A stretch of 64,000 nucleotides of DNA from Mactromeris polynyma (lineage: Eukaryota > Mollusca > Bivalvia > Venerida > Mactridae). The position numbers and the translations under genes were made by a program. The notes below the pieces were generated by a model, which was not told the origin of the DNA, ran no database searches, and saw only the letters and a program-made list of their open reading frames with translations. This document shows, piece by piece, positions 1 through 10,000 of this stretch. The stretch spans positions 8,145,401 to 8,209,400 of the forward strand of contig JASFXZ010000013.1 of the NCBI GenBank assembly GCA_032209605.1. Direction: 5' to 3'. Every line of letters starts with the position of its first letter. Position 1 is the stretch's first letter.

Positions 1-954
1 CTCCCAGGCTTGTCCCTTTACCATCTCCCAGTCCTGTCCCTTTACCATCTCCCAGGCTTGTCCCTTTACCATCTCCCAGTCTTGTCCCTTTACCATCTCC
101 CAGTCCTGTCCCTTTACCATCTCCCAGTCCTGTTCCTTTACCATCTCCAAGTCCTGTCCCTTTACCATCTCCCAGTCCTGTCCCTTTACCATCTCCAAGT
201 CCTGTCCCTTTACCATCTCCCAGTCCTGTTCCTTTACCATCTCCCAGTCCTGTCCCTTTACCATCTCCCAGTCCTGTCCCTTTACCATCTCCAAGTCCTG
301 TCCCTTTACCATCTCCCAGTCTTGTCCCTTTACCATCTCCAAGTCCTGTCCCTTTACCATCTCCCAGTCTTGTCCCTTTACCATCTCCCAGTCTTGTCCC
401 TTTACCATCTCCCAGTCTTGTCCCTTTACCATCTCCAAGTCCTGTCCCTTTACCATCTCCCAGTCTTGTCCCTTTACCATCTCCCAGTCTTGTCCCTTTA
501 CCATCTCCCAGTCCTGTCCCTTTACCATCTCCAAGTCCTGTCCCTTTACCATCTCCAAGTCCTGTCCCTTTACCATCTCCCAGTCTTGTCCCTTTACCAT
601 CTCCCAGTCCTGTCCCTTTACCATCTCCAAGTCCTGTCCCTTTACCATCTCCCAGTCTTGTCCCTTTACCATCTCCCAGTCCTGTCCCTTTACCATCTCC
701 AAGTCCTGTCCCTTTACCATCTCCCAGTCCTGTTCCTTTACCATCTCCAAGTCCTGTCCCTTTACCATCTCCCAGTCCTGTCCCTTTACCATCTCCAAGT
801 CCTGTCCCTTTACCATCTCCCAGTCCTGTTCCTTTACCATCTCCCAGTCCTGTCCCTTTACCATCTCCCAGTCCTGTCCCTTTACCATCTCCCAGTCCTG
901 TCCCTTTACCATCTCCCAGTCCTGTCCCTTTACCATCTCCCAGTCTTGTCCGTT
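1..954. repeat. 24-bp minisatellite, about 39 copies, cut by window edge
   Basis: Tandem unit of 24 bp built around CCCTTTACCATCTCCCAGTC, with C/T and C/A variants (CCCAG or CCAAG, CTTG or CCTG or CTGTT). It begins before the window and ends near 954. Because 24 is a multiple of 3 and the unit lacks stops on the + strand, it gives a 324-codon open frame of 8-residue repeats, which is not evidence of a gene. Variant units are interspersed, as expected from unequal exchange of blocks. Confidence 0.97.
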
Positions 955-1362
955 GATCAATGTTTGAAACATTACACCAGTTAAGCCTATGTTCCAGTAC
1001 CCCACCCACTATATATAGGTAAATTCTTCATGTTTGGTGCAACCTTTCATATCTAGTACTAACAATTGAGGTTTTCCGCCTGTATGACATCACCTCACCA
1101 TGTAACATGGTCTCACCGGACAGTTGACACATAAAAGTTGTTAATACTTAAATGAAAGTCAACATTTCTGATTCGAATCGTTAAGTAAAAATCCAATTTA
1201 AGAAAGTCTGAGCTGTTACTGGATAAAACAATTTGATATAGATACTACCACAGGTTATGTCGAAATTTTGTATTATTGTAGTGTCCAGATTCCGCATGGG
1301 AATGTTTTAGTTTAATTTATTATAAACAATTCAACTTTTTTGTGAAGAGTTCAGCTTTTTGT
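955..1362. other. Intergenic or intronic, no gene seen
   Basis: Unique AT-rich sequence. Since the first visible SPFH-like exon at 2623 begins at a splice acceptor, this stretch is probably intron of that gene. No exon with convincing coding potential was seen. Confidence 0.5.
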
Positions 1363-1470
1363 GCTCTCCGAAGGTGGAGCATATAGCCACTGTTCGTCTG
1401 TCTGTCTGTGCATCCATTCCATTTTCGTGTCCGCGATATTTCTCAGCTCCTAGAATTCAGAGAAACTTAA
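1363..1470. repeat. Head of a hairpin-headed dispersed repeat, split by a MITE
   Basis: Begins with the imperfect hairpin GCTCTCCGAAGGTGGAGC followed by CATATAG and a TCTGTC-rich stretch, the same architecture as the elements at 44.47 kb, 49.68 kb and 56.8 kb. It is interrupted at 1470 by the MITE 1471-2341 and appears to continue after 2342 (AATGGAAAGCTTTGCTACC onwards) to about 2470. The split is inferred from the continuity of the two flanks. Confidence 0.5.
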
Positions 1471-2341
1471 TGCCCCCTTAACATACACGGATTTTTCTTA
1501 CTAGTCTTTACGGATCGCACAAATTCACGGATCCTTACGATTTGGCCACTTTTACGACCGATTTATTACGAGTTATTACGATGTATTTACGGCAAAATTC
1601 CACGATCTGTTACGAGTTGTCACGGATAACTACGAGCAACTTACGGGCATTTTACAAGCTTTTTACGGATTGTTACGACTATATTACGGAATGTTACTAT
1701 TCATCGAAGCTTTTACATGTTAGTTACGACCTGTTTACGTGTTGTTACGAATAGTTGTACGAGTTAGTTACAAGTATTTACGAGTCCTTACGATTTTGCT
1801 GCTTTTATACCTTTCCCCAAATCGTAAACAATACGTAAAGTATACGTAAAGAATACGTAAAGTATACGTATCTATTTGTGAAGTACTCGTAACTACACGT
1901 AAAGTGCTCGTAATAACTCGTTACAATCCGTAAAGCCATCGTAACACGACCCGATTGAAATCGTAAACAACACGTAAGCACTCGTAATAATCCGTAAATA
2001 ATCCGTAAACAAATCATAAACTAACCGTAACACAAATTGTTACGAGTCATTTATGGATTCTTGCGAGCAGTTTATGGATGGTTACGTGTTGTTGCGAGCG
2101 GTTTACGATACTTACGGATTGTTACGAGTTATTTACGGAAAAATCAATCCATGGACAATCGTAAGAAGATTTCTGACATGTCAAAAAATTTGCCTCTCCT
2201 TTCTCGGATCCTTCAGAGTGTCTGCGAGTTGTGACAAGTTATTTACGGATACCAGCAAGTTATTTACGGATGCTTGCGATTGACTACGAGTTGGCGATCC
2301 GTAAGGACTCGTAAGAAAAATCCGTGTATGTGCAGGGGGCA
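1471..2341. mobile_element. PIF/Harbinger-like MITE with TAA target duplication and strand-switching TTACG repeats
   Basis: Terminal inverted repeats of 48 bp (1471-1518 and 2294-2341, four mismatches by eye) begin TGCCCCC. A TAA sits directly outside each end (1468-1470 and 2342-2344), the 3-bp target duplication typical of PIF/Harbinger elements. The interior is an irregular run of TTACGA/TTACGG every 8-15 bp on the + strand (about 1520-1800), then of the complement CGTAA (about 1815-2035), then + again (about 2037-2290). No transposase is encoded. Superfamily assignment rests only on the duplication size and is tentative. Confidence 0.75.
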
Positions 2342-2622
2342 TAATGGAAAGCTTTGCTACCAAGAGAAGATTTGCATATTGTCAACATGTTCGAAGATTA
2401 TTCACTTACTTCGGGGATCTCCATTGGTTCTTCAGCTTTCTTATTATAAGCTCTTATGCATTTTCTTGGAATTCTGAACTCATATTGAGACTAGCCTAAG
2501 ATTGCAGCCTCACCATTGGTCAATTTCAAGACTCTGCTAAGAATTAACCAATCAGAGAATCAAGTTTTTAGAATGTTGTCCAAAATAAGATATATAATCT
2601 CTGTCCATTTGATTTATTTAAG

Positions 2623-2755
2623 GGTTCAATTCCTGTCTACAATACAACAGAATTGAAAACAAAGAGACCTGAGATAGAGAGGGTGATCTATAAAGCCGTT
2701 CGTGAGAGATTGGGCGGGAAATGTTGTCGTCAAGATTGTAGCGAGTACAAGGAAG
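2623..2755 (+). CDS. SPFH-like gene, first visible exon
   Basis: Encodes GSIPVYNTTELKTKRPEIER through CCRQDCSEYKE. Acceptor is TTATTTAAG just before 2623, which has a weak pyrimidine tract. Donor is GGTATG at 2756, phase 1. No in-frame start: it is an internal exon. Confidence 0.6.
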
Positions 2756-5102
2756 GTATGTGAATATTTCCTGTGATCAAAGTTGTTTTTTATTGGATTT
2801 GCTCCATTACTGGACATATATTTCATGATAACTGTGCAATTTCTTCTCTAATTCAGTCTGCACTATTGGTTGTTTACCTCGAGATAAATATACCATTTCT
2901 TCTCTAATTCAGTCTGCACTATTGGTTGTTTACCTCGAGATAAATATACCATTTCTTCTCTAATTCAGTCTGCACTTTTGGTTGTTTACCTCGAGATAAA
3001 TATACCATTTATTCTCTAATTCAGTCTGCACTATTGGTTGTTTACCTCGAGATAAATATACCATTTATTCTCTAATTCAGTCTGCACTATTGGTTGTTTA
3101 CCTCGAGATAAATATACCATTTATTCTCTAATTCAGTCTGCACTATTGGTTGTTTACCTCGAGATAAATATACCATTTATTCTTTAATTCAGTCTGCACT
3201 ATTGGTTGTTTACCTTGAGATAAATATACCATTTATTCTTTAATTCAGTCTGCACTATTGGTTGTTTACCTTGAGACATATATATCATTTATTCTCTAAT
3301 TCAGTCTGCACTATTGGTGGTTTACCTTGAGATAAATATACCATTTATTCTCTAATTCAGCCTGTGCTGTGGGATGTATACCTCGAGACAGGTGTACCGA
3401 CGATGATAAAGGTCTATATGTTGATGTGAAGTTCTTCCAGTTGACTGACATTACTATTACTAATGATGTGATGGAAAGATTTATGGAGAATTTGCTTTTG
3501 GTGGAGAAGAACCTCCGTGAACAACACGTTCAGAATGCTACCATCATCAGAAAAGATACTGCTAAAAAGGTCAGTGCATTTATTAGTAATGATTTTCTTC
3601 TTTTTTTTCAGACTGCTTATATTATATGAACTGGGTTGATTTTTGTGACCAGTCTATATTTATTGTCTGGTTCTGTGGCGAACTCCACGCAGCGGTTATC
3701 TTCCCTTGCAGTACAGCAATAACCATTGCCTTCACAAAAGGCACGATAATGGTTGGTTGGACAAAATGCATTGTATATATTTTCAGTCTAAAATGCTGAC
3801 CATTACTATCACATATTACTTGACACGGATCTGTCATTTAAATGGTAGTAGATAATTTATTTTTAATTTATTTTTAGCTCACCTGAGCACTTCAAGTTGA
3901 GCTATTGGGACCACCCTATGTTCATCGTCCTTCGTCAAAAATTTAGATTGTTAACACTCTAGAGGTAACTGATCAGCATGAAACTTGGACAGAATGTTTG
4001 TCTTAATAAAATCTAGGCCAAGTTCGAAACTATGTCATCTGGGGTCACTAGGTCAAATTATAGGAAAACCTTGTTAACACTCCAGAGGTCACATTTTTGA
4101 CTTGATTTATGTGAGACATTGTCAGAATGTTTATCACAATGAAATCTAGACCAAGATCGAAACTGTGTCATTTGGGGTCAAAAACTAAGTCACTAGGTCA
4201 AATTATAGTAAAACCTTGTTAACACCCCAGAGGTCACATTTTTGACTTGATTAATGTGAGACATGGTCAGAATGTTTGTGTCAATGAAATCTAGACCAAG
4301 TTCAAAACCGGGTCATCTGGGGTAAAAAACTAGGTCACAAGCTTAAATTATAGTAAAACCTTGTGAACTTTCCAGAGGTTACATTTTTTACCTTATTTAC
4401 ATGAGAATTGGTCAAAATGTTTGCCTAAGTAAGATCTAGGCAAAGAATGAAACTGGGTCATCTGAGGTCAAACATTGGTCACAGGATCAGATGATTGAAA
4501 ATCGTAGTGGGTTCTCAGGAGGCTTAATTTTCTACCGGATCTACATAAAACGTGATCAGAATGTTTCTCTTAATAAAATTCAAGTCCAATGTGGTACATG
4601 GTCAAAAAAGTAGGTCACAAGGTCAAATCATTGAAAATCCTCTTGGACTCTCTTGAAGCCAACAATGTTCTCAGGTGAGCGATATAGGGCCACCATGGCC
4701 CTCTTGTTATGGTCATGCTAGTATTAACTATTAACATGCTGCAAAGAAATCCCAATTTTAAGTAGGGGCCATTTTCATGGGTAGGTAGTGTTATGCTTAA
4801 CAAATATTTTTTAATTGTGGCCTTGTGTTGCTCTACAGGTCGCTGATATCCAGAACGAAGCGAAGGAAATCCGGGAATCTGCTGAATCGGAATCACGTAC
4901 GATATATATCGTATCCCAAGCGGAATATACGAGCACGATAGAGAAAGCGAGAAGTACCGGATTGAAGCAGCTTTACACCAATCTGAACATCAATACACAG
5001 GAACAGAAGAACAGCTTCGATTATCTGCGAACGTTGAGAGGTCTCGATAACGTTCATCTTACTGTGGACTTCCAGCAGCGTATTGCCGGCTCTCTCAAAT
5101 AG
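2623..5102 (+). CDS. SPFH/Band 7-domain-like protein, C-terminal part (three exons)
   Basis: Three joined exons, 2623-2755, 3361-3569 and 4839-5102, give 201 residues ending in TAG. They keep one frame across both GT-AG introns (phase 1, then phase 0). The middle exon reads KGLYVDVKFFQLTDITITND, like the end of an SPFH core where a strand precedes the helix. The last exon is a long charged helix rich in A, E, K and R (residues about 110-165), then DYLRTLRGLDNVHLTVDF, the usual hydrophobic close of prohibitin/stomatin-like proteins. Such proteins form membrane-associated oligomeric rings. There is a Cys-rich insert (GGKCCRQDCSEYKEACAVGC) where exons 1 and 2 join, so disulphide or metal binding is possible. 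Upstream exons with any signal or membrane segment lie outside the window. The family call is by pattern only, and the gene looks intact. Confidence 0.7.
2837..3360 (+). repeat. 56-bp minisatellite made of the splice acceptor and start of the next exon
   Basis: The string CTCTAATTCAG or CTTTAATTCAG ends at 2856, 2912, 2968 and every 56 bp up to 3360, the true acceptor: ten acceptor-like sites without any indel. After each AG the sequence continues TCTGCACTATTGG...TACCTCGAGA, matching the real exon start CCTGTGCTGTGGG...TACCTCGAGA. Read in the exon frame, the decoys give VCTIGCLPRD against the exon's ACAVGCIPRD. Any decoy used as acceptor reaches TGA (copies with CCTTGAG) or TAA (CTCTAA two units on), so only the last site is productive. 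Confidence 0.92.
3361..3569 (+). CDS. SPFH-like gene, middle exon
   Basis: Starts at the last of ten tandem acceptor-like sites and ends AAAAAG|GTCAGT, phase 0. Encodes ACAVGCIPRDRC, the strand-like YVDVKFFQLTDITI, then the start of the charged helix ending RKDTAKK. Confidence 0.8.
3872..4708. mobile_element. AGCTCACCTGAG dispersed repeat (non-coding)
   Basis: Opens AGCTCACCTGAGCACTT and closes TCTCAGGTGAGCGATATAGG then CCACCATGGCCCTCTTGTT, so the ends form inverted repeats (CTCACCTGAG/CTCAGGTGAG). The interior is about five diverged copies of a roughly 120-145-bp module containing TGAAACTTGG...CAGAATGTTT and GGTCACTAGGTCAAAT. No ORF. It lies in the last intron of the SPFH-like gene. Related copies or fragments occur at 39.1-40.1, 53.9-54.1 and 55.25-55.32 kb. 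Confidence 0.8.
4839..5102 (+). CDS. SPFH-like gene, terminal exon
   Basis: Acceptor TTGTGTTGCTCTACAG just before 4839. Encodes VADIQNEAKEIRESAESESR, a long amphipathic helix, and ends RIAGSLK then TAG at 5100-5102. A possible poly(A) signal ATTAAA follows at 5221. Confidence 0.85.
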   Translation, partial: VADIQNEAKEIRESAESESRTIYIVSQAEYTSTIEKARSTGLKQLYTNLNINTQEQKNSFDYLRTLRGLDNVHLTVDFQQRIAGSLK

Positions 5103-5220
5103 ACTCGGGTTTAGTCTACCACTCAGCTGACTATCTCGTCCTCATTGTGTTTCATGGACATCAGTACTGATGTTTGACATATTACTCTGGTTCTTTTTTG
5201 TTGATTGTTTTATCACATAG

Positions 5221-5226
5221 ATTAAA
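5221..5226 (+). other. Possible poly(A) signal of the SPFH-like gene
   Basis: ATTAAA, 119 bases after the stop codon and just before an 18-bp minisatellite. It is the nearest signal-like hexamer I see. No transcript evidence. Confidence 0.4.
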
Positions 5227-5256
5227 GATACAGGATGTTTCATAATATGAGCCGTG

Positions 5257-5427
5257 CTGACAAAACCTGTATTACTGACAAAACCTGTATTACTGACAAA
5301 ACCTGTATTACTGACAAAACCTGTATTACTGACAAAACCTGTATTACTGACAAAACCTGTATTACTGACAAAACCTGTATTACTGACAAAACCTGTATTA
5401 CTGACAAAACCTGTATTACTGACAAAA
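5257..5427. repeat. 18-bp minisatellite, nine identical copies plus a partial
   Basis: Unit CTGACAAAACCTGTATTA repeats at exactly 18 bp from 5257, with a decayed tenth start at 5419. Open frames arise on both strands (DKTCIT repeats on +), a consequence of period 18 and not a gene. Confidence 0.96.
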
Positions 5428-6423
5428 AATCTATTTTCAGGTTTTTACATTTTCTACCAGATATATTTTTCTAGTTTCATTTAATACCAAAAATATTAAA
5501 ATCAGATGTCTGCTTTCCTTTTTATGACAATTCTAATATTAAGAACAAAATGCAAAAGTTTGCTACAAAATGACGTTGTGTCAAAAACGCTTTATTCAAA
5601 TGGAAACAAACAAATTTCAAGACATGTATCAATAGTTGCAAAGGAAAAAAGATATAAACATTTTCATGTTCATTTAATTCTATGAATCAAACTTAAGCAA
5701 CCAAAACACGAGAAAGCACTCAGTTTGTCATATCAAAACTTTGCTTGGGAAATTGTCATATCAAAACTTTGCTTGGGAAATACTCAACGTCATAACTGTC
5801 ACTAATACATGTTTTATCATGGCACCACCCATTTATAATTTTTTGATCAGTGGAATACAGAATTTTTTTTCAACTAATAGGGATACATTTTGGAGATAAG
5901 TTTTAGGGTAATTCCAGGAGTTCCACAACGGTCATTTTGATCAATTTTGACCCAATTTCACCAACTTATAGCCACATTACCTATAATTTAGAGAAAAATT
6001 TACCCTTCAGCCAAAATCCTGAGGGTCAACATGTGGCTTTTTGGATATTCCAGGGGTCAAAAGGTCATTTCAAGGGTAAAATGGAACCCCTGAATTCACT
6101 TGATAGTTATGCAGCTATTTTGAAGGTTTGAGACTGCATTACATTTTTGCTGTACTGAACACTAATATATCTTTTTATATATATACATTGTACTGGCCTA
6201 AATTACCAGAATAGGGGTTTCATCATGATTAAAAATAAATCAACAATTTTTCATTTGCGGTAAAACAGATCTAGCAGGAATTCCTTGGTAAATTAAGGGT
6301 CGCCATGGATGCTAGGTACCCTTAAACTGAGCATTTTTTATTTGTCCTTTCTAGTATTTTATTAAGACTTTACACATGCTTTAATGAATACTAGCTTTTA
6401 CTCATTTATGGAGTTGTCTAGTT
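5428..6423. other. Intergenic, no gene seen
   Basis: AT-rich. A short direct duplication (TCATATCAAAACTTTGCTTGG, twice) lies at 5728-5780. The stretch 5880-6130 (GGTCAAAAGGTCATTTCAAGG and similar) resembles degraded dispersed repeat. No exon recognised. Confidence 0.5.
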
Positions 6424-6849
6424 ACATCCTCGTTACCCAGGCTATTCATAACATATATGATACCCTGGGCAATTTGGCTAGCGAAACTTGGTAATGCATG
6501 AATATTCATTAGCATTTCTCGACCAATGAAATGGACGATAACAAAAAAGAAGGAATCTCCTTTATGAAGAGTCAGCAAATTAGACAAAATGGCAGCGACC
6601 AATGAAAAACAAATGCAACTTGTTTTGGCATAATAAAAATAGATAATACCAAATGTTTAACACTGGATCGCTCCAAACCGCGATTTCATCCGTAAATCCT
6701 TGGCAATTTGCGTATCGCATGAGGTGTTTCATGAGGCCAACCAGGCAGCTGCATTTCACCTTACTAATTATTCAAAATTATGATATTTTGTACAGTCAGT
6801 TTGCCCAGGGTATCATAAATGTAATGAATAGCCTGGGTACCGAGGATGC
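6424..6849. mobile_element. Foldback MITE with about 50-bp inverted ends
   Basis: Left arm CATCCTCGTTACCCAGGCTA...GATACCCTGGGCAA (about 6424-6473) is the inverse of the right arm TTGCCCAGGGTATC...GGGTACCGAGGATG (6801-6849). A short TAGTTA occurs outside both ends and may be part of a target duplication, but not adjacent on the right, so I do not claim it. No transposase frame in the roughly 330-bp interior. Confidence 0.65.
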
Positions 6850-6861
6850 TTTAGTTACATT

Positions 6862-7470
6862 TCAACCTAAAGTTGCATTTTATGGTCTTAACGTTTTTAA
6901 AGAAACTTTATACTATTTTCGTTAACAAATTTTTAAATGAACCAAAGTTTACATATTGTTGAATTACGTAAATAAGCAATTAGGATAATTATGAATACAG
7001 TCAAATTTGCCTCAATAGGATTTCATGTTTGTGCTATTCAGTCGATGAGTATTTTCGTATAAAATGAGTTTCAAAATGCGATATAGTGACACTTTACAAA
7101 CATTTTGCAAGTATGAACCTGTGCGTTTTAAATGACTGTATAATTGTCTGTTACCATGGTGATTTTGGCACTGTCTGTTTTCTCATATTTAGGTTCTATA
7201 ATTGGAATGAGATAATTGAATCATATAACTGAATCATGAGTGAATTCATTTGTTTCATATTATCAAATTCTTAGATGCCTTATTAACCCACTCAATGTAT
7301 GTTTTATAACTAAATATTATTTTATAATGATTATATAATATTTGAATAGTGTTGTATTATTGTCATGTTTAGTGCAATGTGTGTTGATTTCTCATTTAGT
7401 TGTCTGACGCCTGTATTTTTCTCCATAAATTACTTTTTTTACTATATTGTCAACCTGTTTCCATTTATAT
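6862..7470. other. Intergenic, no gene seen
   Basis: Unique, strongly AT-rich sequence with no coding or repeat structure that I can recognise. Confidence 0.5.
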
Positions 7471-7692
7471 TATATGTATAGAATGTACTATATATACATA
7501 CACTATGATAACTGAAACTCTAGAAGTGATAAAGGGAGAGAACTCTAGAAGGGATAAAGGGAGAGAACTATAGAATGGATAAAGGGAGAGAACTCTAAAA
7601 GGGATAAAGGGAGAGAACTCTATAAGTGATAAAGGTAGATAACGCTAGAAGGGATAAAGGGAGAGAACTCTAGAAGGGATAAATGGAGAGAA
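7471..7692. repeat. 25-bp minisatellite (GGGATAAAGGGAGAGAACTCTAGAA) after a TATATA palindrome
   Basis: About seven units of AACTCTAGAAGGGATAAAGG+GAGAG from 7512 onward, preceded by GTACTATATATACATACAC. The same two components recur together at about 21.72-21.80 kb, so this is a dispersed family and not a purely local expansion. Confidence 0.8.
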
Positions 7693-7899
7693 CTTGCTGG
7701 ATATTATAGCAGAACTAAATCCATTGCTAGTCATAATGATAATTTATTGTAAAACCGGGTACACAATTTTCATTATTGAAATCCTAGTAAATCTCGACTG
7801 TGGCTTCTTAATGTCTTGATGGTGTTATTAAGCAACATCAGTTTGATTTGTATGACATATTTAATGTTTGTCTCCTGTGGTAACTGGTATTGTCGGGCG

Positions 7900-8065
7900 T
7901 TTATTGTCGGGAATTTGATTGAAGATAAATTCGTCCAAGGTTCCTCCGTCTCTGATTCATGCAAGGAAGCTGTAAGTTATTGGATGGTGAACGGGCTAGT
8001 ACTGGTTGGTAAAGCAGGAAAGCTGGCTTGATGGACTGACTGCCGTAATAAACAGAAAGACTTGA
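7900..8065 (+). mobile_element. Fragment of tRNA-derived SINE body
   Basis: GATTCATGCAAGGAAGCTGT, then CTAGTACTGGTTGGTAAAGC, then GACTGACTGCCGTAATAAAC match the order of blocks in the better copy at 54.6-54.87 kb. The tRNA-like head is not clear here. Confidence 0.45.
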
Positions 8066-8456
8066 ACCCAATGCAACATGGCGTAGATGTACCAGGTTAC
8101 CTACCTCCATATTTTTATCTATGTTTTATTTTATATCAAATAGAATTCCAGTGTATTTATATTTAACTTTTGTAATATTTTACCATTAATTATGAATATT
8201 CCTGGTACCAGGGTGATGTACATATATTCTGATCTTTGTTTTTCTGCAGCTATTTTGTTCCCTATGAGTCTAAATGTCCTAAGTAATAATTTTGAGAAAA
8301 TGGCTTGTTAGCGCCTACATAGTACATACAGACATACTCTAAAACATTGCATTGCAACTATTCTTTAAAAGTTTCCTGGAACAGCAAAAATTATCGGTAT
8401 TTCCTCCACTAGCACTAACATACATAGGTCAAGATAGAAAATACTGATATCTGACT

Positions 8457-8951
8457 CCTGTATTTGTGGTTTAAGAAAGTGACAATGCAGTGTTGTATTT
8501 GTGGTTTAAGAAAGTGACAATGCAGTGTTGTATTTGTGGTTTAAGAAAGTGACAATGCAGTGTTGTATTTGTGGTTTAAGAAAGTGACAATGCAGTGTTG
8601 TATTTGTGGTTTAAGAAAGTGACAATGCAGTGTTGTATTTGTGGTTTAAGAAAGTGACAATGCATTGTTGTATTTGTGGTTTAAGAAAGTGACAATGCAG
8701 TGTTGTATTTGTGGTTTAAGAAAGTGACAATGCAGTGTTGTATTTGTGGTTTAAGAAAGTGACAATGCAGTGTTGTATTTGTGGTTTAAGAAAGTGACAA
8801 TGCATTGTTGTATTTGTGGTTTAAGAAAGTGACAATGCAGTGTTGTATTTGTGGTTTAAGAAAGTGACAATGCAGTGTTGTATTTGTGGTTTAAGAAAGT
8901 GACAATGCAGTGTTGTATTTGTGGTTTAAGAAAGTGACAATGCAGTGTTGT
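8457..8951. repeat. 35-bp minisatellite, about 14 near-identical copies
   Basis: Unit TGTTGTATTTGTGGTTTAAG followed by AAAGTGACAATGCAG repeats at 35 bp. The only difference I see is GCAGTG against GCATTG in two units. High identity suggests recent expansion or homogenisation. Confidence 0.96.
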
Positions 8952-8959
8952 AGAGTACA

Positions 8960-9999
8960 TCAGTATGAAGTAAAATACCACATTTTTTCTCATATTTATC
9001 ACTAAGGACATTTTGAATAAGACAAATAAGACTACATTGTATATACCTTTTATAATGAGACAGTGAATGTTTAAATGTAGTAATGTAATGTTTAGCTTAC
9101 GTAGTATTTATGATTCGTGTGTTATATGGAGGTAGATTTTGGTTTTGTTTGTTGTGTAACATTTTCATGTGAATTCCCTAATTTTGTAACTTTAAAACTG
9201 TTGTAAAAGGTGATTTACGAGCTTTGTGGTTCTGGAAAGGTGATAGACCTCTGATGTGACAATTTAATTATAGAGGAGTTGGTACCAGCCCTGCGTTCAG
9301 TTACGGCTAACAGTTGTGAACATTTTGTATTGTGTCTCTTGCCCACCATATCACATTGTCTGCACACGGGGAACCAAATTGCAAAACGTTACGAAATGTG
9401 AGCCGCAAATACCTTTACTGAACACAGGGCAGGCAACTCTACATGTGGTTATATAGCTAGCTACGGTATTATAGTCTTATACCTCAAGATTTAGTTGTAT
9501 TACATTGAACCCTGTATATGTAAGCATATAAACTGAGACGTAATGTGACGGCTTGCTGCTTTGTACAGCATCGTGACTATCAACTCAGGTAATATGATAT
9601 TCATGTATTTTACTGTCAATAAACTCGCTGCCTACAGTATAATAAACAAAAATAAAGCAAAACCTCGCAGCATGTACATATATGTTAGTAAATGTTGTAT
9701 AAAATCCTAACACTAACATTACATAAAATGTTTATTACATTTTGGTAGTTAATTAAAAAATATCACTTTATGTGCTAGATTGATTGGAAGTAAATTGGAA
9801 GTCAATTAAAACAGTTAAATTTTTGATGTTTATTGGTAGGTGCTGGTACATTGTTTATGGTGAGATACGTGTCATAATGCAAAGATCTATGATACCTGAT
9901 TTCCTTCTCGTTTGTAATACTCTTTATTTATTACCTAATCATTGTATTGATATTTATACAAATATATATACACCTTATTTTCTCATCAGTATTTTATAT
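8960..9999. other. Intergenic, no gene seen
   Basis: AT-rich. Around 9286-9434 a weak pair of inverted ends (CCTGCGTTCAGT and its inverse ACTGAACACAGG) hints at a small decayed MITE. Nothing else recognised. Confidence 0.4.
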
Positions 10000-10000
10000 T

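Noticed and set aside
10..984. 324-codon open frame with 8-residue repeats
   Set aside because: It is the 24-bp minisatellite read in a frame without stops; no start context, no splice context, no non-repeat coding sequence.
8457..8951. Possible CRISPR-like array (regular 35-bp units)
   Set aside because: No unique spacers: the units are directly adjacent and the genome is eukaryotic.
9286..9434. Small MITE with CCTGCGTTCAGT ends
   Set aside because: Inverted ends are short and imperfect, and no target duplication was found; kept only as a remark.
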